DNA of 64,000 bases from NCBI GenBank assembly GCA_008933705.1, contig WBUN01000003.1, positions 1 through 64,000 on the forward strand, read 5' to 3'. Positions 30,165-38,281 of this stretch are shown one piece after another. Numbering within the stretch: the stretch's first letter is position 1; the number at the start of each line of letters is the position of its first letter. A model generated the notes under the pieces. That model worked only from the letters and a program-made list of their open reading frames with translations, did not search any database and was not told where the DNA came from. The position numbers were made by a program, and so were the translations under genes. This DNA comes from Hyphomicrobiaceae bacterium (GTDB lineage: Bacteria > Pseudomonadota > Alphaproteobacteria > Rhizobiales > Hyphomicrobiaceae).

Positions 30165-30231
30165 AGGCTTGGCCTGGGACGGGCCGCGCCCCGCCTGCGC
30201 TGGCACTTATAGGCGCTGGGAGGCGCTTCCT

Positions 30232-30813
30232 ATGATGCGACGGGCCTACGAATGGATGATGCGCATGGCGGCGCACGAACGGGCGCCCCATGCTCTGTTT
30301 GGCATCGCCTTCGTCGAGAGCTCTGTCTTCCCCATCCCGCCGGATGTCATGTTGATCCCGATGGTCCTGGCCGACCGGGCGAGGGCATGGTTCTACGCCA
30401 CGATCTGCACAGTGGGCTCCGTGGTCGGCGGCATAGCCGGCTATGCGATCGGCTACTTCCTGTTCGAGTTCATCGGCGAGCCGATTTTGAGGTTCTATGG
30501 CTACGGCGACAAGTTCCAAAGCACGGCAGCCCTCTTCAACGAATGGGGCGTGTGGATCCTGATCGCCAAGGGTTGGACCCCTTTCCCCTACAAGGTGCTG
30601 ACCATCGCCGCCGGCGCCTTCAAGATGAGCTTCGGGCCGTTCATCTTGGCCAGCATCGTCGCCCGCGCGATGCGGTTCTATCTGGTGGCCGCACTTCTGT
30701 TCATGTTCGGCGAGCCGATCAGGGACTTCATTGAACGCCGGCTGAGCCTCGTGACGACTCTTTTCCTGATCGCCCTCATTGGCGGGTTCGTCGCAATCAA
30801 GTATCTGTTCTGA
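30232..30813 (+). CDS. YqaA/DedA family membrane protein
   Basis: A 193-residue SNARE-associated/DedA-superfamily membrane protein of the YqaA branch: 'FVESSVFPIPPDVMLIPMV', 'GYAIGYFLFEFIGEPI', and 'WTPFPYKVLTIAAGAFKM', with about four to five membrane segments. DedA proteins are thought to act as lipid scramblases or flippases; the role of YqaA members is not settled. GGGAGG lies nine bases before the ATG at 30232. dsbB follows after 21 bases. Confidence 0.88.
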   Translation: MMRRAYEWMMRMAAHERAPHALFGIAFVESSVFPIPPDVMLIPMVLADRARAWFYATICTVGSVVGGIAGYAIGYFLFEFIGEPILRFYGYGDKFQSTAALFNEWGVWILIAKGWTPFPYKVLTIAAGAFKMSFGPFILASIVARAMRFYLVAALLFMFGEPIRDFIERRLSLVTTLFLIALIGGFVAIKYLF

Positions 30814-30834
30814 GAGGCATTTGTCGGATTCCAC

Positions 30835-31362
30835 ATGCTGAGCGATCCATCGAGCCCGTTGCGCTCACCAGCCTATCAGCTGGGCAGCATCGTGCTGTTC
30901 GCGGCAACCGCCGTAATCCTCATGGCGCTGGCTTTCGAGTATCTGGGCGGCTACGAGCCCTGTCCATTGTGCCTGCAACAGCGCTATGCCTACTACGGGG
31001 GAATTCCCCTGCTCTTCGCGGCGCTGGTACTGGTCTCCGCTGAGCGGGCGGGGCTGGCCGCGCTGTTGTTCCTGATGGTGACCCTGGCGTTTCTCGTCAA
31101 CGCCGGTCTCGGCATCTACCAAGCCGGTGCCGAATGGAAATTCTGGCCGGGTCCTGCGACCTGCGCAGCCGTTGCCCGGCCGTTGAGCACCAGCGCCGGC
31201 GGCCTTTTCAAGGATTTGGAAAACACGCGTGTTATCCGCTGTGACGAGGCCTCATGGCGGCTGTTCGGGCTTTCCTTTGCCGGCTGGAACGCCGTTATCT
31301 CATTGGGAGTGGCGCTCGGCTCAGCGGCGGCAGCCTTGAAAGTCCTGCGCGCTCCACGCTGA
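30835..31362 (+). CDS. dsbB: Disulfide bond formation protein B
   Basis: A 175-residue inner-membrane quinone-linked thiol oxidase that reoxidises DsbA. It has four membrane segments and two cysteine pairs: 'CPLCLQQRYAYY' after the first segment, and the second pair in the periplasmic loop ('TCAAVARP' and 'RVIRCDE', about 30 residues apart), as in DsbB. No dsbA is in the window. Confidence 0.92.
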   Translation: MLSDPSSPLRSPAYQLGSIVLFAATAVILMALAFEYLGGYEPCPLCLQQRYAYYGGIPLLFAALVLVSAERAGLAALLFLMVTLAFLVNAGLGIYQAGAEWKFWPGPATCAAVARPLSTSAGGLFKDLENTRVIRCDEASWRLFGLSFAGWNAVISLGVALGSAAAALKVLRAPR

Positions 31363-31442
31363 CGGCTTTGAACGGCTATACCCAAGACCGCACGCCTCGC
31401 GCTAGACTGGTGGGTGTCATCAATGGTGATGCGGAGCGAGGC

Positions 31443-32483
31443 ATGCGAACTCCCGCAGTGCTTTTGGCGTTGCTTTTGGCGGCCGGCGTCCCCATGACGT
31501 TGCACGCGCAGCAGGCAGCGCCCGCGAACACGCCTCAGCCTGCGGCGCCCAAGATGGACGTGAAGAAAGCCGGGCTGCCGCCGGTCTCCGGCAAGGCCAA
31601 GGCGGCAAAGCCTATACCGCAGCCGGCCAAGGAGCTGTTTGGTGCAGCGAAGACGCCGGCACCGCTGGCTGCTCGTTCTATCGGCTTCTACGCCAAGGGA
31701 TGCCTCGCTGGCGGCACGGCGCTGCCGGTCGACGGGCCGGCGTGGCAGGCCATGCGCCTGTCTCGCAACCGCAATTGGGGCCACCCGGAGTTGGTCGCAT
31801 TGGTCGAGAAGCTCGCCCTTGACGCCAAACAGCACGACGGCTGGCCGGGTCTGCTTGTCGGCGACCTGTCTCAGCCACGCGGCGGCCCAATGTTGACGGG
31901 CCACGCCAGCCATCAGGTCGGCCTCGATGCCGACATCTGGCTGACACCGATGCCGAGCCGGCGCCTTACCGAAAAGGAGCGCGAGGATCTGTCGGCGACA
32001 TCCATGCTGGCCGCCGACCGGGTCTCGGTCGACCCGAACATTTGGACGGCCAGTCATGCCAAGCTCATACGGCGCGCCGCATCCTACGAGGCAGTCGAGC
32101 GCATTTTCGTGCACCCAGCCATCAAGAAGGCACTGTGCGAGGCAACCGCGAAGGATCCCGACCGCAAGTGGCTATCGAAAGTGCGGCCCATGTGGGGGCA
32201 CCACTATCACTTCCATGTCCGCATCGATTGCCCCAAGGGCAGCACCAACTGCGAGGCGCAACCGGCACCGCCCGGTGAAGATGGCTGCGGCAAGGAGCTC
32301 ACCGACTGGCTTGCACTGGTTTCCAAACCGCCCAAGCCCGAGCCTCCGGGCCCGCCGAAGCCGCCAAGGCCGCAGATCACGCTGGATCAGTTGCCAGCCG
32401 ACTGCCGCGCGGTGCTCGCAAGCGGCGCCCGCGTGCCGGCGCCTGTGCCCGCAACGTCCGCCAAGGCAACCCAGGCGAAATAG
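31443..32483 (+). CDS. mepA: Penicillin-insensitive murein endopeptidase
   Basis: A periplasmic LAS-type zinc peptidase cleaving D-Ala-mesoDAP crosslinks in peptidoglycan. The 346-residue product has a signal peptide (residues 1 to about 22, ending HAQ), 'ALPVDGPAWQAMRLSRNRNW', the zinc motif 'GHASHQVGLDADIW' and 'GHHYHFHVRIDCP', plus conserved cysteine pairs. A Pro/Lys-rich linker and C-terminal Pro-rich tail extend it beyond the E. coli protein. The ATG at 31443 has a GGAGCGAGG ribosome site; the open frame further upstream overlaps dsbB and is not used. Confidence 0.93.
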   Translation: MRTPAVLLALLLAAGVPMTLHAQQAAPANTPQPAAPKMDVKKAGLPPVSGKAKAAKPIPQPAKELFGAAKTPAPLAARSIGFYAKGCLAGGTALPVDGPAWQAMRLSRNRNWGHPELVALVEKLALDAKQHDGWPGLLVGDLSQPRGGPMLTGHASHQVGLDADIWLTPMPSRRLTEKEREDLSATSMLAADRVSVDPNIWTASHAKLIRRAASYEAVERIFVHPAIKKALCEATAKDPDRKWLSKVRPMWGHHYHFHVRIDCPKGSTNCEAQPAPPGEDGCGKELTDWLALVSKPPKPEPPGPPKPPRPQITLDQLPADCRAVLASGARVPAPVPATSAKATQAK

Positions 32484-32520
32484 GGCGGCGACGCCGCCTC
32501 CAGCGGCGCTGACACCCTAT

Positions 32521-33183
32521 CTATGCCCCGGTCTTCAGACCGACGCCGACGGGACAGCTGAGCCCGGTCCCGCCCAGGCCGCAGTAGCCATAGGGGACTT
32601 TGGCGAGATACTGCTGATGGTAGTCCTCGGCGAAGTAGAACTCGGGCGCGTCGAGGATCTCCGTCGTGATCGGCCCATAGCCATTGGCGGACAGCACGTT
32701 CTGATATGCGGCTTTTGACGTTTCTGCCGCGAGCCGCTGCGCGCTGGAGGTGACATAGATGCCGGAACGATACTGCGTGCCGACGTCATTGCCCTGGCGC
32801 ATTCCCTGTGTTGGGTCGTGGTTCTCCCAGAACGTCTTGAGCAATTGCTCGTAGCTGATGGCCGCGGGGTTGAAGACGACCAGCACCACTTCGTTATGGC
32901 CGGTGCGCCCCGAGCAGACTTCCTCATAGGTCGGATTGGGCGTGATGCCCCCGGCATAGCCGACAGCCGTAACCCAGATCCCGTCCTCGAGCTGCCAGAA
33001 CTTGCGCTCCGCGCCCCAGAAGCAGCCAAGGCCGAATATCGCCGTCTCGTGGCCCTCCGGATAAGGGCCCTTAAGGGGTCGGCCGCTGACGAAGTGCGTC
33101 TTCGCCGTCGCAATCGCGGATGCGCGTCCCTTGAGTGCGGCCTCGGGGGTCGGCAGCTCGAGCTTCTTGCGGGAAAACAGCAT
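32521..33183 (-). CDS. msrA: Peptide-methionine (S)-S-oxide reductase
   Basis: Repairs oxidised methionine in proteins. The 220-residue protein has the catalytic motif '[13 protein letters not shown]' (C54), '[22 protein letters not shown]', 'HDPTQ' and the C-terminal '[14 protein letters not shown]' with resolving cysteines. The ATG at 33183 ([11 protein letters not shown]) is preferred because the upstream in-frame extension lies in the divergent promoter region. Divergent from a membrane protein gene. Confidence 0.95.
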   Translation of the reverse strand: MLFSRKKLELPTPEAALKGRASAIATAKTHFVSGRPLKGPYPEGHETAIFGLGCFWGAERKFWQLEDGIWVTAVGYAGGITPNPTYEEVCSGRTGHNEVVLVVFNPAAISYEQLLKTFWENHDPTQGMRQGNDVGTQYRSGIYVTSSAQRLAAETSKAAYQNVLSANGYGPITTEILDAPEFYFAEDYHQQYLAKVPYGYCGLGGTGLSCPVGVGLKTGA

Positions 33184-33292
33184 GGCAAGTGCACCGTGGC
33201 TTTGCAGGTTTCGCAGCTGATATAGTGCGGCGCGTTCGAATTGACGCAACAATTCAGTGTCAAGTTCGAGTGATTGGCGCGGAGACTAGGCC

Positions 33293-34084
33293 ATGACGGA
33301 TGCGGCAAACACCCCGGAAAGAGTGGTCTACGAGGCTGGAGCGGGACGCAAGACCCTCCTGTCCCTCGCTTTTCTTGTCCTGCTGCCGTTTTACGCCAGT
33401 CTGCCAGCGATGCTGGTCATGCGCCTGATGCACGGATTGTGGTTCGACACCATTGGGCTCATCATTTTCAGCTTGGCTTTCACGGCATTGATGGCCCTGC
33501 TGGCGGTTCAGCTCTACCACTCCCTGCGTTCAAGCGTTGTGCTTGGCGACACCTCCGTGAAGCTCACCCTGCCTCAGGGCAGCGGCGCCACGCCCATGCT
33601 GCGCTTCGTCAGCAGGGAGATTCCCTACGACCAGATCCAGGCGGTCGAGACCCGCTCGGTGCTGTTCGGGCGCACGTTGGCGCCGGTGCTGCTGAGGGCG
33701 ACGCGGCTCGTCACCAAGGACGGCCAGCACGTACGCCTCGGCAACGTCAATGAAGACAATATCGACCAGGCGCTGCCTTTCCCTGAGATCGGTGCCAAGA
33801 TTGCGGCGCGCGCTGGCGTCGGTGTCGTCGACGGCGGCGTGGTACGGCGCTCCATCGAAAAGCGCGTTCTGGGCCTGATCGGGCGCAAGACACCGCCGGA
33901 GGCGAGCCCACCGCTGACCGAAGCCGAGATCGCCGAGCTGAACAGCCGGCATTCCCGTGCCATCAGGTATCTGGCGGCGGGGATGGCTGCGCTCGTTGTG
34001 GTCGGCATTGCCGTTGACGTGCTTACCGCACCGCGCACGTCGTTCGCGACCGCAGGCGCCTCGGCGCCCGCCGGGAAACGATAG
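33293..34084 (+). CDS. Hypothetical membrane protein
   Basis: A 263-residue protein not recognised by function. Two adjacent hydrophobic segments (about residues 22-44 and 50-72) are followed by a soluble part with beta strands that could form a PH-like domain ('SSVVLGDTSVKLTL', 'REIPYDQIQAVETRSVLFG'), and a third hydrophobic segment near the C-terminus (about 226-246). It is divergent from msrA and convergent with the next small membrane protein gene. Confidence 0.75.
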   Translation: MTDAANTPERVVYEAGAGRKTLLSLAFLVLLPFYASLPAMLVMRLMHGLWFDTIGLIIFSLAFTALMALLAVQLYHSLRSSVVLGDTSVKLTLPQGSGATPMLRFVSREIPYDQIQAVETRSVLFGRTLAPVLLRATRLVTKDGQHVRLGNVNEDNIDQALPFPEIGAKIAARAGVGVVDGGVVRRSIEKRVLGLIGRKTPPEASPPLTEAEIAELNSRHSRAIRYLAAGMAALVVVGIAVDVLTAPRTSFATAGASAPAGKR

Positions 34085-34095
34085 CTGCTGCATCG

Positions 34096-34452
34096 TCAAT
34101 TCGCGAAAACGTTGACGCGCCGCCGCTGGCGCGCCACCACGGCAAGCAAAATCCCGAGCCCGCCGAAAAAAAGCCAGGCCGGCACGAGCAGCAGAGCGTG
34201 TACGAGCGAAGTCCACACGACGGGGTGCGCATAGCGCTGCACCGCAGCTTGCGCAGTGCCGAGGCTTGCAGGCGCCAACTTCGACCAATGCTCGCCAAGC
34301 GAGGTCATCACCAGGCTGTTGGCAGACATCGTGCGGGTGGCGTCGTAGACGGCCGCGACCACGGCAATGAGCAACAGGAGGCCAGCCAGAAGCCGCGCCA
34401 TCGGCGCGAGGAGCCGCCCCAGGCCGGCGAGCAGGCCGAGAAGCGCATTCAT
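34096..34452 (-). CDS. Hypothetical small membrane protein
   Basis: A 118-residue protein with two hydrophobic segments (about residues 18-38 and 82-106) joined by a soluble loop containing 'SANSLVMTSLGEHWSKLAP', and an Arg-rich C-terminus. Similar small proteins occur in Hyphomicrobiales, but I cannot assign a function. It converges with the gene ending at 34084. Confidence 0.6.
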   Translation of the reverse strand: MNALLGLLAGLGRLLAPMARLLAGLLLLIAVVAAVYDATRTMSANSLVMTSLGEHWSKLAPASLGTAQAAVQRYAHPVVWTSLVHALLLVPAWLFFGGLGILLAVVARQRRRVNVFAN

Positions 34453-34631
34453 TGCTCATGCACCTCCAAGATCGGAGCCTCCAGTGCTGCCCGGCAGGGC
34501 ACGCCCCGGGCAATACATCACCCCAAGCAGGCTAGCAATGTCGGGCCGACATATGGCGCCCTCCTCGCCTCCAATCGGCTTGCGCTCGCGACGCCGGCAT
34601 CTATATTCGCCGCCGACAGCCTGCTCCGGCA

Positions 34632-34721
34632 GGAGGGATGGCCGAGTGGCTGAAGGCGCACGCTTGGAAAGCGTGTATACGGGCAACCGTATCGTGGGTT
34701 CGAATCCCACTCCCTCCGCCA
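34632..34721 (+). tRNA. tRNA-Ser (anticodon GGA)
   Basis: A 90-base class II tRNA. The acceptor stem GGAGGGA (34632-34638) pairs with TCCCTCC (34711-34717), followed by discriminator G and an encoded CCA (34719-34721). The anticodon loop TTGGAAA places GGA at 34666-34668, reading UCC/UCU. A long variable arm and the T-arm GTGGGTTCGAATCCCAC are present. It stands alone on the plus strand. Confidence 0.97.
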
Positions 34722-34905
34722 GTTCGGACCATGTGGCGCTTTTTAGCAGTCCGCGGCCGTCCGGCAAGATCGATGAACGAAACGTGGGTGCGGACGTGGG
34801 CAAACGATGGGGTTGCCGCACCGGCCTCCGACATCGGCAGGAAGGCGCGAAAAGAGGCTCCTCGCGGTGTCCCACGTATCACGGTCGCATAAGCGGCGGA
34901 ACGGC

Positions 34906-35592
34906 TCAGCCGCATCGGAGCAGCCCTGGAAGCTCCGCAAGCGACCGCACCTCGCGGTCCGGCGAGCCGGGCAGCCGCTCGCGGCGCTGGTTGTAGCGGT
35001 TGCACCATACGGTGCGCATGCCGAAGGCGGAAGCCGCGTAGGCATCCCAGGCGTTCGACGACTGGAAGGCGATGGCGCTGGCGGGCACACCAAGACGGTC
35101 GACGGCACGTTGATAGACGCGCGGATGCGGCTTGAAGACACCGACCTCCTCGACGGACACGACTTGGTCGATAACGCTACCGAGCTTTGCACCGGCAACG
35201 GCGTCGGCCAGCATGGCCGGCGAGCCATTCGACAGGATCGCCGTGGCGAAGCCGTCTTTCTTCAGACGCGCGAGCACTTCGGGCACCTCGGGAAAGCAAT
35301 CGAGCGTGCGATAGAGGTTCATCAAGCGATCGCGCACCGTGGAGTTCGATATTCGCAAGGTCTCGAGCGTGAAATCCAGGGCGTCGCCAGTGACTTGCCA
35401 GAAGTCGGCGTGCCTGCCCTGCAGGCCACGCAGCCAGGTGTACTGAAGCTGCTTGTCGCGCCACAGCGTTGTGACTGCGGTTGCCTTGTCGCCGAGCACA
35501 TCCCAGCAGCGTGCTGCTGCCGAGGCGAAATCGAACAGCGTGCCGTAGGCGTCGAACACGCAGGCTCGCACCGCGATGACATCCTGGGTCAT
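34906..35592 (-). CDS. Haloacid dehalogenase type II
   Basis: A 228-residue HAD-superfamily hydrolase matching (S)-2-haloacid dehalogenases. It has the nucleophile Asp in '[12 protein letters not shown]', '[11 protein letters not shown]', 'FKPHPRVYQ' and the type II signature '[17 protein letters not shown]', with 'WCNRYNQ' near the end. Actual dehalogenase activity is likely but the natural substrate is unknown. Start chosen at ATG 35592 ([10 protein letters not shown]). It is the last gene of a minus-strand set with the peroxiredoxin-like and TetR genes. Confidence 0.88.
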   Translation of the reverse strand: MTQDVIAVRACVFDAYGTLFDFASAAARCWDVLGDKATAVTTLWRDKQLQYTWLRGLQGRHADFWQVTGDALDFTLETLRISNSTVRDRLMNLYRTLDCFPEVPEVLARLKKDGFATAILSNGSPAMLADAVAGAKLGSVIDQVVSVEEVGVFKPHPRVYQRAVDRLGVPASAIAFQSSNAWDAYAASAFGMRTVWCNRYNQRRERLPGSPDREVRSLAELPGLLRCG

Positions 35593-35665
35593 GGCTGCTT
35601 CCCTTTTTTGATCGATACCCGCGCGATTGGCGCCCATTGCTCCGGCGAAAGTGACGGATCGACAT

Positions 35666-36187
35666 TCAGGCGTGCGTTCCGCGCACGGGATAGCTCTTCT
35701 CGATGATGGTCTTGACCCCGTTCAGGATCATCTGCAGGTCAGGGCGTGCAAACGGCGCGTTCGAGACATCTATGATCTGGGCGCTGCCTTGCGGATTGAC
35801 CAGGAAGAGGCCGGGCTCGGCGAAGGGCCGGTCGGTCTCCTGCGGCGAGCGCGGATCCGAGACATAGAGACCGAGCTTGCACATGTGCTCGATGGTGAGG
35901 CCGTAGCCGACGGGAAAGCGCCAGCCTTGCTCTGCGACATCGGCTTCGGCCTTCTCCTTGGGATCGGCGGACACGGCGGATACGGTGACTCCGGCTGTCC
36001 GGAACTCGTCGTGCAGTCCGTCAAGGGTCTTGAGGTACCGCTTGCAGAGCGGGCAGTGCTTGCCGCGGTAGACAGCGAGCAGGCGCCAGCCCTGCATAGC
36101 GGCGACATCGAGCGTGCCGCCGCCGACCGCCGGCCAGACGAGGCCCGGAAAGGCCGCTCCGGCTGCGAGCTTGCTGCATTGCGTCAT
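35666..36187 (-). CDS. Peroxiredoxin-like (AhpC/TSA) family protein
   Basis: A 173-residue thioredoxin-fold protein. The active-site region reads 'VYRGKHCPLCKRYLKTL', a CxxC in place of the single peroxidatic Cys context PxxxTxxC, which places it in the peroxiredoxin-like branch rather than among classical AhpC. 'VSADPKEKAEADVAEQGW' and 'EPGLFLVNPQG' complete the fold. It lies 30 bases downstream of the TetR regulator, so it is a likely regulatory target. Peroxidase or thiol reductase activity is inferred. Confidence 0.82.
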   Translation of the reverse strand: MTQCSKLAAGAAFPGLVWPAVGGGTLDVAAMQGWRLLAVYRGKHCPLCKRYLKTLDGLHDEFRTAGVTVSAVSADPKEKAEADVAEQGWRFPVGYGLTIEHMCKLGLYVSDPRSPQETDRPFAEPGLFLVNPQGSAQIIDVSNAPFARPDLQMILNGVKTIIEKSYPVRGTHA

Positions 36188-36217
36188 GGCTTCTCTCCTC
36201 CCCTTCCATGTTGACGG

Positions 36218-36847
36218 TCAAGTGCGCTTTCCGCGACGGTTCTTGGATGTGCGCGTGCCCGCCGGGCCATCGAGCAAGGCCAGCGCTGGCCCTGCCACGC
36301 CTTCGAGCAGGGCACGATCCGGGTTCGCGCGCGCCAGCACTCGAATGCCGAGCAGCACGCCGAGCAGCAGTCTCGCGGTGTCCGCCTGGTCTAACGTCTC
36401 GGGTGTCATTCCCGCCGCCTGGGCGGCAGCGATGTTACGGCGGAAGAAGGCGGCAATCTCATCCAGGTAGGCGGCAATGCGCGTTCGAAGCTGCTTGTCA
36501 TGGGGAGCCACTTCGAGCGCGGAGTTCACCAGCAGGCAGCCGCGCCGATGCGGATCGCAAACCGAGCGCTCGATCGCATCCTGGATGAAGGTGCAGATGG
36601 CCACCTTCGGGTCGTTCAGACGCTCGAAGCGCGCGATCCGCTCGCGCATCGTCCGCGTCGCGTAGCGCTCCAGCGCGCGCGCAAACAGCGCCCGCTTGTC
36701 GCCGAACGCATTATAGAGGCTGGGACCCTGGATACCCATGCGCTCAGCCAGATCGCGAACGGACGTCGCCTCCAGGCCGCGGCTCCAGAAGCAGGCGATG
36801 GCCGCGTCCAAGGCCTTGTCCTCGTCGAATGATCTGGGGCGGGCCAT
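36218..36847 (-). CDS. TetR/AcrR family transcriptional regulator
   Basis: A 209-residue regulator with an N-terminal helix-turn-helix (about residues 8-54: 'FDEDKALDAAIACFWSRG', 'SVRDLAERMGIQGPSLYNAF', 'GDKRALFARAL') and a ligand-binding half with 'DPHRRGCLLVNSA', the TetR_C pattern seen in regulators of redox or electrophile response genes. The C-terminus is basic. A perfect inverted repeat 68 bases upstream of its start is the probable autoregulatory operator. Confidence 0.9.
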   Translation of the reverse strand: MARPRSFDEDKALDAAIACFWSRGLEATSVRDLAERMGIQGPSLYNAFGDKRALFARALERYATRTMRERIARFERLNDPKVAICTFIQDAIERSVCDPHRRGCLLVNSALEVAPHDKQLRTRIAAYLDEIAAFFRRNIAAAQAAGMTPETLDQADTARLLLGVLLGIRVLARANPDRALLEGVAGPALALLDGPAGTRTSKNRRGKRT

Positions 36848-36914
36848 GTGCTCGCTCTCCTTGGGCACAAACGGCCCGCCTTCAGGGCCAGAGTTGCACG
36901 CTATTCTTTAGCGA

Positions 36915-36931
36915 ACGATAAAAATTATCGT
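36915..36931. promoter_or_regulatory. Inverted repeat, probable TetR operator
   Basis: ACGATAA-AAA-TTATCGT, perfect 7-bp arms around a 3-bp centre, in an AT-rich island within an otherwise GC-rich region and just upstream of the TetR gene. Size and symmetry suit a TetR dimer. It would control the TetR-peroxiredoxin-dehalogenase group. Confidence 0.7.
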
Positions 36932-37125
36932 GAACCATCGGCAGCGCGAAACGCCATGGCGTATGCCATGGCAACGCTGGCGAGGCTTTGAATGCGCTCG
37001 TGCTGCACCCTCTCCGGAGGTTCGCCGACGAGCGGCCTGCCATCGGTCGACAAGCCGCTTCTCATGGCCGCCGACTAGAACAAGGAGCTGGCGGCCGTGC
37101 CGACATCGAACTCATGCAGCAAAAA

Positions 37126-37797
37126 TCATCTTTCTATCGCGAGGCCGCGGAGCTTGGCGCGATTGCGCCGACGCGTGTCATCGGAGTCACTCGAGATGGC
37201 TATGGCGAGCAGGTGCGGTGGCGGCGTGCCGAAGGCGCGCACATAGTCTTTGGCAAGTTGGACATTTTCATCGAACCAAGTGCCCTTTTGCGCATCCGCA
37301 GGGCGAAGAATGATGAATTTCCCGCGTGCTCCCATGTGGGGGCTGGCCAGGATGGAGCCGCGCGGCTTGTCGCCACCAAATACGTAGACGAGCGCCGTGA
37401 CGGTCGAGGAGCCGAGCAACGCCAGGGGGCTCTTCTTCGCATCTGCCGCTGTGCCGAACACGAAATAGACGCCGAGCGCACGATCGTCCAGGCTCCGTTT
37501 CGTCAGATCCGTCGGGGATACACCTTGGGCAACCATCCAGCGCCAGCTTGCGAGGCTCGCCTGTCGAAGAGGATCATCGACCATGCGCCACAACAATCCC
37601 GCAGAAGCGTCCGTCGAGACCTCAAGCGTGTTTGGATCAATCGCCGTGAACGAAGCCGGTGGGATCCGCGGGAAGCTTACGATGACCCAGCCGCTGCGCC
37701 GCAAGTCCGGACCGAAGTCGAGCGTCTCGGCGGCTGCTGACGGACCGAAGGCCAGCGGCGCAACCAGCAGGGCAAGCCAAGCGAGGGCCTTCATCAT
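37126..37797 (-). CDS. DUF3047 family exported protein
   Basis: A 223-residue protein with a signal peptide (residues 1 to about 23, ending SAAAE). The mature part shows DUF3047 features: 'GWVIVSFPRIPPASF', 'DALASWRW'-like segment, 'LGVYFVFG', 'ALVYVFGG' and 'DYVRAFGTPPPHLLAIAISSDSDDT'. Function unknown. Tandem ATG codons at 37797 and 37794 are both possible starts. It lies 65 bases downstream of the RidA-family gene and could be the distal gene of the aromatic operon, but a functional link is not evident. Confidence 0.78.
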   Translation of the reverse strand: MMKALAWLALLVAPLAFGPSAAAETLDFGPDLRRSGWVIVSFPRIPPASFTAIDPNTLEVSTDASAGLLWRMVDDPLRQASLASWRWMVAQGVSPTDLTKRSLDDRALGVYFVFGTAADAKKSPLALLGSSTVTALVYVFGGDKPRGSILASPHMGARGKFIILRPADAQKGTWFDENVQLAKDYVRAFGTPPPHLLAIAISSDSDDTRRRNRAKLRGLAIER

Positions 37798-37862
37798 GAC
37801 GAGTAAGACTTTCCGGAGAGCCGAAGCGCCAATGACCGCCCGGCGAAAGGCGAGTTCGCCCA

Positions 37863-38270
37863 CTAGGTGCCGGATTGTGCAGGCACAACCGCGGTGGCCT
37901 CGATCTCCACCTTTGCGCGATGCTCGATGAGGGCGGCTACTTGTACCAGCGTCATGGCCGGGAAGTGGCGGCCGATGACACGGCGATAGGCTTCGCCCAC
38001 CTCCTTCAAGCGCGCAAGATACTCTTGTCCGCTGGTGACGTACCAGGTCAGGCGCACGAGGTGTTCCGGCTTCGCGTCCGCCTCGGCCAGCACCTCGACG
38101 ATATTGCGCAAGGCCTGCTCCGTCTGGGCGACGAAATCGTCGCTGACGATCTCTTGCCGCGGGGTCCAGCCAACTTGCCCTGCGACAAAGATTTGCCGGC
38201 CTTCGGCGGCGACGCCGTTGGCGTAGCCCTTGGCCGCAGCCCAGTGTCTCGGATGAAGGAGTTGATGCAT
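37863..38270 (-). CDS. RidA (YjgF/YER057c/UK114) family protein
   Basis: A 135-residue protein of the RidA fold, normally a homotrimer. The family includes enamine/imine deaminases. Motifs include 'GVAAEGRQIFVAGQVGW', 'QTEQALRNIVEVLAEA' and 'PAMTLVQVAALIEHRAKVEI'. In E. coli RidA the last segment carries the catalytic Arg105 (VAR); here the aligned residue is Ala (VAA), so classic deaminase activity is doubtful. It lies 11 bases from the aryl-CoA ligase gene, the last core gene of the anthranilate-type operon, where an enamine intermediate is expected. Confidence 0.88.
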   Translation of the reverse strand: MHQLLHPRHWAAAKGYANGVAAEGRQIFVAGQVGWTPRQEIVSDDFVAQTEQALRNIVEVLAEADAKPEHLVRLTWYVTSGQEYLARLKEVGEAYRRVIGRHFPAMTLVQVAALIEHRAKVEIEATAVVPAQSGT

Positions 38271-38281
38271 GTCTTGCCTCC

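Noticed and set aside
28995-30206. Minus-strand open frame of 403 codons
   Set aside because: Antisense to the radical SAM and rnhB genes; no protein family is recognisable.
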